From assembly GCF_946885855.1 (NCBI RefSeq), contig NZ_CAMPHH010000082.1:1-12754 (forward strand): a DNA stretch of 12,754 bases, written 5' to 3'. Below, one piece after another: positions 7,789-12,754 of the stretch. A program made the translations under genes and the position numbers. The DNA comes from an uncultured Actinotalea sp. GTDB taxonomy: Bacteria; Actinomycetota; Actinomycetes; Actinomycetales; Cellulomonadaceae. The notes beneath the pieces are model-generated. The model was not told the origin of the DNA. It saw only the letters and a program-made list of their open reading frames with translations, and did not search any database. Position 1 is the first letter of the stretch, and each line of letters begins with the position of its first letter.

Positions 7789-7803
7789 GGCCGCTCAGCG
7801 GCC
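7789..7803 (-). terminator. Short hairpin spanning the GH2 stop codon
   Basis: GGCCGC (7789-7794) and GCGGCC (7798-7803) form a perfect 6-bp stem whose 3-nt loop is exactly the stop codon (TCA on the + strand, TGA on the - strand). A looser dyad, CGCCCG/CGGGCG (7745-7750 and 7765-7770), follows. Either could end the lacI-GH2 transcript before the Ada-like gene, but both stems are short. Confidence 0.3.
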
Positions 7804-9936
7804 GGGACCCTCGCGCAGGGCCGCGGGGTCGGGACCGCCGTCGCCGGTGACGAGCCGGCGCAGCACCTCGACCGGGAGCTTCGGACGACGGTCCGCGTGG
7901 AGGATGCCGTTCGTCTCCTGACCGGTGTCCGTCAGCTGCGTCCAGCAGAACCCGGTGAGCGTCCGGCACTCCCGGACCGCGTCGAGCAGCTCGCCGATGC
8001 GACGGGCGAAGTCGTCGGCGTCGGTCGCCGTCGAGTACCCCCACGCGTCGTCGCGCCCGCCGGCCCAGCTGACCCCGCCGAACTCCGTCAGCATGACCGG
8101 CTGCCCGCGGTCCACCACCGGCGCCGCGTCGTCCAGCAGCAGCCGCCGGCCGGCCGGCCCGATGCCGCGCAGGAGCTGCTGCACGGCCTCGGGCGTGCCG
8201 TAGCGGGCGCGGACGACGTCGCCGTCGGGCGTGTAGTCGTGGACCGACCAGATGTCGGAGTCGGTGTGCTCCCAGCCGTCGTTGGACACGACCGGCCGGG
8301 TCGGGTCGAGCGCGCGGGTCAGGTGCGCGAGGCCCAGGCCGTAGTGCTGCTGGCGGCGGTCGTGCGCCCCGTGCTGCACGCCCCAGCTCTCGTTGAGGGG
8401 CACCCACGCGATGACGGACGGGTGGGACCGGTCGCGCCGGACGAGCTCCAGCCACTCCCGGGTCAGCAGCTCCACCGAGCGCGGCGAGTAGGCGTACGCG
8501 TTCGCGGTCTCCGCCCACACGGTGAGCCCGAGCCGGTCGCACCAGTACAGGAAGCGGGGGTCCTCGGCCTTCTGGTGCACCCGCGCGGAGTTGAACCCGA
8601 GCGCGAGGATCAGCTCGACCTCCTCCCGCAGCGCGGCGGGGCTCGGTGCGGTGAGGAGCGACTGCGGCCACAGGCCCTGCTCGAGGACGGACCGCAGGTA
8701 GAACGGCCTGTCGTTGAGCAGCAGCCACCCGTGCGCGACCTCGACGCTGCGCAGCCCGAGGTAGGAGGCCACCGTGTCCGTCACGTGCGGCCCGTCGTGG
8801 TGGGTGAGGCCGCTGAGGTCGGTCGCGAGGTCGTGGGCGTCGCCGGTGCCGCTGAGGCCGTCGTCGGCGACGTGCAGGACGACCTCGGCGTCCACGAGGG
8901 TGGGGCGCTCGGGCGACCAGAGGATCTCCTCGTAGCCCTGGCCGTTGGCCTGCCGGGGGAGGTTGACGCGCACGCGGACGTCCCGGTCGAGCACCCGGAC
9001 CTGCTGCTCGGCGAGCAGCTCCTCGCCGACGTGCAGGCTCACCGCGAGCGTGGTGCTCGCCCGCGGCGGGGCGCTGAGCCGCGCGGTCAGGGTCACCGAG
9101 CCGTCGGGGAGGTCGGCCTCCCAGGCGAGCTCCTCCACGAAGACGTCCGGCACCGCCTCGAGCCACACCGGCTGCCAGATGCCGGTCGTGCGGTCGTACC
9201 AGATGACGTGCGGCTCGGGCTTCCAGTCCTGCTTGCCGCGCGGCTTCGCGACGTCGTCCGGGTCGTCCTCCGCGCGAACGACGACGACGACGCCGTCCGG
9301 CCCGAGGAGGTCGGCCCACCGCCCGCCCGCGCCCGGCCCGCCGTCGCGGCGCTCCGGCGCACCGGCCGTGCCACCGGCCGACGTCGCGCCGGCCGCGCCA
9401 CCGGGCGCCCGCCGCCCGCGCTCGCGCAGCACGGGCGTGAGGTCCACGGTGAACGGCGTCTGGCCGCCGACGTGCCGGCCGACGTGCCGGCCGTCGACCC
9501 ACACGTCCGCCGTGTGGTCCACCGCGCCGAGGTGCAGCAGCAGGCGGCGGCCCTGGACGTCGTACCCGGCGGCGTCGAGGTCCGCGCCGGTGAGCCGCCG
9601 GCGGTACCAGACCACCGGGTGCGGGCGGGTGTCGCCGATCCCGGACGCCTCCGACTCGGGCGGGAACGGGACCTGGATGACCTGGCCGAACGGGTCGTCG
9701 TCGGCGGGGTCGCCCGTCCACCAGCCGGCGTCGACACCCACGTCCTCGGCGTCGCGCGCGAAGTCCCACGGGCCGCACAGGTCCGCCCAGTGCCGCCGCA
9801 GGAGCTGCGGCCGGGGGTGGGTCCCGTCCTGCTGCGTGGCGCGGGGGGTGCCCGAGGCGGGGTGGGCCTCGAGCGCCGCGACGTGCGCGTCAGCGGCGGA
9901 CCGCGGGTCCGGTCGGTCGGGCGCCTGCTCGGTCAT
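7795..9936 (-). CDS. GH2 family glycoside hydrolase, cytoplasmic
   Basis: This is a 713-residue retaining exo-glycosidase of the beta-galactosidase/beta-glucuronidase family with no signal peptide. It would act on imported oligosaccharides. The domains are an N-terminal jelly-roll (about 20-265, ending in the hallmark GIWQPVWLE), an Ig-like domain (about 265-395) and a TIM barrel (about 400-700). The acid/base is E516 in PLNESWG and the nucleophile E618 in LTEFGG, about 100 residues apart as usual, so it should be active. Substrate (galactoside, glucuronide or arabinoside) cannot be assigned from motifs. A Gly/Ala-rich insert of about 38 residues (170-207) interrupts the jelly-roll. The start codon overlaps the lacI stop as ATGA, and GGAGGGA (9941-9947, - strand) lies five bases before it, so translation is coupled to the regulator. 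Frames extending further upstream run into lacI and are rejected. Confidence 0.9.
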   Translation of the reverse strand: MTEQAPDRPDPRSAADAHVAALEAHPASGTPRATQQDGTHPRPQLLRRHWADLCGPWDFARDAEDVGVDAGWWTGDPADDDPFGQVIQVPFPPESEASGIGDTRPHPVVWYRRRLTGADLDAAGYDVQGRRLLLHLGAVDHTADVWVDGRHVGRHVGGQTPFTVDLTPVLRERGRRAPGGAAGATSAGGTAGAPERRDGGPGAGGRWADLLGPDGVVVVVRAEDDPDDVAKPRGKQDWKPEPHVIWYDRTTGIWQPVWLEAVPDVFVEELAWEADLPDGSVTLTARLSAPPRASTTLAVSLHVGEELLAEQQVRVLDRDVRVRVNLPRQANGQGYEEILWSPERPTLVDAEVVLHVADDGLSGTGDAHDLATDLSGLTHHDGPHVTDTVASYLGLRSVEVAHGWLLLNDRPFYLRSVLEQGLWPQSLLTAPSPAALREEVELILALGFNSARVHQKAEDPRFLYWCDRLGLTVWAETANAYAYSPRSVELLTREWLELVRRDRSHPSVIAWVPLNESWGVQHGAHDRRQQHYGLGLAHLTRALDPTRPVVSNDGWEHTDSDIWSVHDYTPDGDVVRARYGTPEAVQQLLRGIGPAGRRLLLDDAAPVVDRGQPVMLTEFGGVSWAGGRDDAWGYSTATDADDFARRIGELLDAVRECRTLTGFCWTQLTDTGQETNGILHADRRPKLPVEVLRRLVTGDGGPDPAALREGPGR
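9469..9492. repeat. 12-bp tandem duplication inside the GH2 gene
   Basis: GACGTGCCGGCC occurs twice head to tail. On the coding (-) strand it gives GRHVGRHV in the jelly-roll domain, an in-frame four-residue duplication. It may be a recent slippage event or a codon coincidence. Confidence 0.7.
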
Positions 9937-10967
9937 GGTGTCCCTCCGGTGCCACCGGTGCTCTCGCGGGCGACCAGGTGGTGGCCGACGACGGTGGTCG
10001 CCGAGCCCTCCTCCGGCGCCCGCGTGCCCAGCAGCAGGTCGATGGCGGTCTCGGCGATCGCGCGCTTGTCCGGCGCGACGGTGCTGAGGCTCGGGGCGGA
10101 GAACCGTCCCTCCTCGATGTCGTCGATCCCGATGACGGCGACGTCGTCGGGAGCGGTCAGGCCGTGGTCGCGCAGGGCGCGCAGGGCGCCGAGGGCGAGC
10201 AGGTCGTTGAAGCAGAAGACGGCGTCCGGCGGCTCGGCGAGCTCGAGCAGGCGGTGCATCGCCGCGGCGCCGTCCGCCCGGTGGAAGTCGCGGACGGTCC
10301 CCACGAGCTCCTCCCGCCACGGCAGGCCCGCGGTCCCGAGCGCGTCGCGGTAGCCGGCCAGCCGGAGCTCGGCGGTCTCGGCCGGCGCGGCGTCGTCGGC
10401 GGCGTGCTTGGCGCCGATCGCGGCGATGCGCCGGCGACCGATCCGGGCGAGGTGCTCGGTGGCGGCTGCGGCGGCTGCCCGGTTGTCGATGGCGACGTGC
10501 GCGAACCCCGTCGTCCCGTCGACGTGCTCACCGAGCAGGACGAGGGGGGTGCTGTCGGTGCGCCGTCGCAGGTCCTGGGAGCTGAGGGCCAGGGGGCTGA
10601 GCACCAGGCCGTCCATGAGGGGCATGTCCACGCCGTCGCAGACGGCCCGCTCCGTCTCCAGGCGGCCGTCGGTCTGGTTGAGGAGCACGGTGAGGTGCCG
10701 CGCCTTGGCCGCCCGGACGAGCTCGGAGGCGATCTCGGCGAAGTACGGCTGCGTGATCTCGGGCAGGGCGACGGCGATCATCCCGCTGTTGCCACGGCGC
10801 AGGTGCCGGGCGGCGACGTTGGGGCGGTAGCGGAGCTCCGCGAGCGCCTCCTCGACCCGCGCCCGCGTGGTGGCCGTGATGGTGCCCTTGTTGTTGACGA
10901 CGTTCGACACCGTCTTGATCGAGACGCCCGCGCGCTCGGCGACGTCCTGCAGGCGGATCCGTGTCAT
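9933..10967 (-). CDS. LacI-family transcriptional regulator
   Basis: The product is a 344-residue sugar-responsive repressor. Residues about 4-24 (RLQDVAERAGVSIKTVSNVV) form the LacI helix-turn-helix, and RYRPNVAARHLRRG (about 47-60) is the hinge helix that bends operator DNA. The rest is a periplasmic-binding-protein-like sensor with the family marks FCFNDLLALGALRALRDHG, DVAVIGIDDI and LSTVAPDK. The ATG at 10967 is chosen because AGGAAGGGA precedes it and the HTH begins at once; a start at 11048 would add an arginine-rich tail. It reads away from the ABC sugar transporter and forms an ATGA overlap with the GH2 gene, so the two are surely cotranscribed. The four repeated 14-bp sites at 3112 and 11240-11310 are its best candidate operators. 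The effector is not known; an oligosaccharide or sugar released by GH43 or GH2 is likely. Confidence 0.93.
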   Translation of the reverse strand: MTRIRLQDVAERAGVSIKTVSNVVNNKGTITATTRARVEEALAELRYRPNVAARHLRRGNSGMIAVALPEITQPYFAEIASELVRAAKARHLTVLLNQTDGRLETERAVCDGVDMPLMDGLVLSPLALSSQDLRRRTDSTPLVLLGEHVDGTTGFAHVAIDNRAAAAAATEHLARIGRRRIAAIGAKHAADDAAPAETAELRLAGYRDALGTAGLPWREELVGTVRDFHRADGAAAMHRLLELAEPPDAVFCFNDLLALGALRALRDHGLTAPDDVAVIGIDDIEEGRFSAPSLSTVAPDKRAIAETAIDLLLGTRAPEEGSATTVVGHHLVARESTGGTGGTP

Positions 10968-11239
10968 CGCCGTCCCTTCCTGGTCCCCGGTGCTCCTGCG
11001 GCGCCGTCGCCGCCCGTCGATCCTCGCCCGTACCGAGGTCCGTCGCATGCGTGCCGGTCCCGTGTCGCCCGGTCCGCCGTGGTGGTGCGCGCCACGCCTG
11101 GAGCCCGACCGGCACGCGCCGGTACGGGCCGGTGCCCTCGACTCCGGCCCGTCCCGTGGTGCCGCCGTGACCGAGTTGTGACCCTCTGCGGTGGCGGGAC
11201 GTGACCTGCGGGTTCACGCTAACCAGATCGGGCCGCTTC

Positions 11240-11253
11240 GTACAAGGTTTACC
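11240..11253 (+). promoter_or_regulatory. Operator-like site 1 of the ABC operon
   Basis: GTACAAGGTTTACC, identical to sites 2 and 3. It is a weak palindrome: GTA...TAC outside and AA..TT inside, with a central GG in place of the usual CG. Its start is 23 bp from that of site 2, about two helical turns. Confidence 0.65.
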
Positions 11254-11262
11254 GGCGGGCCT

Positions 11263-11276
11263 GTACAAGGTTTACC
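11263..11276 (+). promoter_or_regulatory. Operator-like site 2 of the ABC operon
   Basis: Identical 14-mer in the same orientation as site 1. Flanking bases on both sides differ from those of the other copies, so only the 14 bp are conserved. This is expected of a protein-binding site rather than a duplicated segment. Confidence 0.65.
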
Positions 11277-11296
11277 ACGATGCGGTAGGAACGTCG

Positions 11297-11310
11297 GTAC
11301 AAGGTTTACC
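11297..11310 (+). promoter_or_regulatory. Operator-like site 3 of the ABC operon
   Basis: Identical 14-mer, starting 34 bp after site 2 (about three helical turns) and ending 80 bp before the start codon of the binding protein. With sites 1 and 2 it places three binding sites near the same face of the DNA, which would suit cooperative binding. Confidence 0.65.
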
Positions 11311-11390
11311 AAGCCGGCGGGACCGCCCGTCGGTGCGGCATCGACGCCTCGCCGGGCCCGGCCCGGTCGACCTCGAGGAGGAGCTCAACG

Positions 11391-12734
11391 ATGAGAACCA
11401 CAGCGGCGCGGCAGGACCGCAGGCGCCGGCTCCTGGCCACGGGAGCCGTGTCCATCACCGCAGCTCTGGCCCTGGCGGCCTGCGGCGGGGGAACCACTCC
11501 GGAGGAGGCGGCCGGCGGTGGCGCCCCGGCGGACGCGCCGGAGTTCACCGGCGAGTACGACGGCCCGCCCGTCGAGCTGTCCTACTGGAACGGCTTCACC
11601 GGCGGCGACGGACCCTTCATGCAGGAGCTCGTCGACCAGTTCAACGAGGAGCACCCGAACATCACGGTGGTGCCCAACACGATCCAGTGGGCCGACTTCT
11701 ACCAGCGCGTGCCCGCGGCCGTGAACGCGGGGGAGGGCCCCGACGTCGGCGTGATGCACCTGGACCAGCTCGCGACGAACGCGGCGCGCAGCGTCATCGT
11801 CCCGCTGGACGACCTGACCGAGGCGCTCGAGCTCACGGCGGACGACTTCTCCGAGGAGGTCTGGAACGCCGGGATCTACCAGGACGAGCGCTACGGCATC
11901 CCCCTGGACGTCCACTCCCTGGCGATGTACTACAACACCGAGCACTTCGAGGCCGCGGGCATCACGGAGCCGCCGACGGACGAGGAGTCGTTCATGGCGG
12001 CCCTCGACGCCCTGCAGGCGGCGGGGTACGAGACGCCGTTCTGGATGCCCACGCTGTGGCCGGCGCACCTGCAGTACCTGTCGCTGACGTGGCAGAACGG
12101 CGGGGACCCCTACGAGGAGGACGGCAGCGCCGCGAACTTCGGCTCGCCGGAGTCCGTGGAGGCGCTCGAGTGGCAGCGGAGCATCGTCGAGGAGGGCTAC
12201 AGCCCCTCGAACGTCGCCATCGACTCGCAGTACGTCGCCTTCAAGAACGGCGAGACGTCGATCACCTGGGACGGCATCTGGCAGATCAACGACCTCGAGG
12301 CCTCGGGCATGGCCTGGGACATGGCGCCCATCCCGCAGATCTTCGACGAGCAGCTCTTCTGGGCGAACTCGCACCAGTTCTTCATGACCAGGCAGGCGAC
12401 GCAGGACGCGGACAAGTACGCCGCGGCCCAGGTGTTCCTGGCCTGGATGAGCGAGCAGTCGGGCACCTGGGCGCAGGCGGGGATGATCCCGGCCCGTGAG
12501 TCCGTCCGGGCGGAGGCCGTCGCGGGCATGCCGCAGGAGCCGATCGCCGAGATGATCGACAACATGCGGTTCCTGCCGCCGGTGCCGGGGATCGGCACGG
12601 TCCAGGCCGAGGCGCTGGAGCCTGCCGTCTCGAACGTGATCCTCGGCGAGGCGGAGGCCCAGGCGGCGCTGGAGAGCGCGGCCGAGCAGGCCACCGCGCT
12701 CATGGAGGAGAACCTCGAGAGCTTCGGGGGCTGA
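11391..12734 (+). CDS. ABC sugar transporter substrate-binding lipoprotein
   Basis: This 447-residue protein is a family 1 extracellular solute-binding protein (MalE-like, CUT1 class) that captures oligosaccharides outside the cell for an ABC importer. It starts with a signal peptide with four arginines (DRRRR) and a lipobox LALAAC, so C31 would be lipidated and anchor the protein to the membrane. A Gly/Ala/Pro-rich linker leads to the mature domain, which begins near VELSYWNGFTGGDGPFMQELVDQFNEEHPNI, the usual first strand and helix. Many tryptophans and tyrosines (for example WMPTLWPAHLQYLSLTWQNGG and ITWDGIWQIND) suit stacking against sugar rings. GAGGAGGAG (11375-11383) lies seven bases before the ATG. 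Three operator-like sites lie upstream, and a further gene starts 6 bp downstream. The ligand is not evident; the neighbouring GH43 and GH2 genes suggest an arabinose- or galactose-containing oligosaccharide. Confidence 0.93.
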   Translation: MRTTAARQDRRRRLLATGAVSITAALALAACGGGTTPEEAAGGGAPADAPEFTGEYDGPPVELSYWNGFTGGDGPFMQELVDQFNEEHPNITVVPNTIQWADFYQRVPAAVNAGEGPDVGVMHLDQLATNAARSVIVPLDDLTEALELTADDFSEEVWNAGIYQDERYGIPLDVHSLAMYYNTEHFEAAGITEPPTDEESFMAALDALQAAGYETPFWMPTLWPAHLQYLSLTWQNGGDPYEEDGSAANFGSPESVEALEWQRSIVEEGYSPSNVAIDSQYVAFKNGETSITWDGIWQINDLEASGMAWDMAPIPQIFDEQLFWANSHQFFMTRQATQDADKYAAAQVFLAWMSEQSGTWAQAGMIPARESVRAEAVAGMPQEPIAEMIDNMRFLPPVPGIGTVQAEALEPAVSNVILGEAEAQAALESAAEQATALMEENLESFGG

Positions 12735-12740
12735 CCGACC

Positions 12741-12754
12741 ATGAGCACGACGCG
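12741..12754 (+). CDS. Start of next gene, probably an ABC permease (partial)
   Basis: Only an ATG and the first codons (MSTTR) are inside the window, 6 bp after the stop of the binding-protein gene. Such tight spacing after a CUT1 binding protein is usual for the first membrane permease of the importer. Nothing in the visible residues proves this. Confidence 0.5.

Larger units (their letters stand above)
10968..11390. promoter_or_regulatory. Divergent lacI/ABC-transporter control region
   Basis: This 423-bp gap separates the divergent lacI and sugar-binding-protein genes and codes for nothing credible. The right third holds three identical operator-like sites. The left part is GC-rich and contains a small dyad, ACCGGC-ACGC-GCCGGT (11108-11123), of unknown meaning. 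No clean -35/-10 pair was found for either gene, so the transcription starts cannot be placed from sequence alone. The 80 nt between the last site and the ATG at 11391 would be the leader if the promoter overlaps the sites. Confidence 0.7.

Noticed and set aside
7897..10353. 818-codon open frame on the + strand across the GH2 and lacI genes
   Set aside because: Antisense shadow with no recognisable domain; both - strand genes have complete family motifs and a coupled ATGA overlap.
10968..11048. 27-residue N-terminal extension of the LacI protein
   Set aside because: The added residues are an arginine run unlike the family, and a good Shine-Dalgarno sequence precedes the ATG at 10967.

Overview
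The window is very GC-rich, its codons end almost always in G or C, and its proteins look like those of a plant-polysaccharide-degrading actinobacterium. Cellulomonas and its relatives (Micrococcales) fit best, chiefly because the first gene is a near full-length cellobiose phosphorylase whose catalytic aspartate falls at the same residue number (490) as in the Cellulomonas enzyme. This placement is an inference from protein resemblance, not from a marker gene.

Layout, left to right. (1) 17-2476 (+): cytoplasmic GH94 cellobiose phosphorylase, followed by a strong hairpin terminator. (2) 2477-3260: a 784-bp non-coding region with stacked dyads, two copies of an imperfect 28-bp repeat, a DosR-like palindrome and a single 14-bp operator-like site. 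(3) 3261-5609 (+): a secreted GH43 enzyme, probably arabinan-active, with two C-terminal beta-sandwich modules. (4) A bidirectional hairpin terminator, then 5658-7694 (-): an EamA/DMT exporter and an Ada-like HTH/O6-alkylguanine-DNA alkyltransferase, probably unrelated to sugar use. (5) 9936-7795 and 10967-9933 (-): a LacI-family regulator overlapping by four bases (ATGA) a cytoplasmic GH2 glycosidase. (6) 10968-11390: a divergent control region with three identical copies of GTACAAGGTTTACC. (7) 11391-12734 (+): a CUT1-type sugar-binding lipoprotein, followed after 6 bp by the first codons of another gene, probably an ABC permease.

The main new observation is regulatory. The 14-bp site present three times in front of the ABC transporter occurs once more, with one base changed (GTACAACGTTTACC), in front of the GH43 gene about 8 kb away. 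This suggests a small regulon in which the LacI protein encoded between them controls extracellular cleavage (GH43), uptake (binding protein plus ABC permeases) and intracellular cleavage (GH2) of one plant oligosaccharide. The sugar is most likely an arabinan or arabinose/galactose-containing oligosaccharide, but the sequence does not settle it. Cellobiose phosphorylase lies beside this set and may belong to a separate operon that starts left of the window.

No RNA gene, insertion sequence, CRISPR array, prophage or clearly novel defence-like system is visible.
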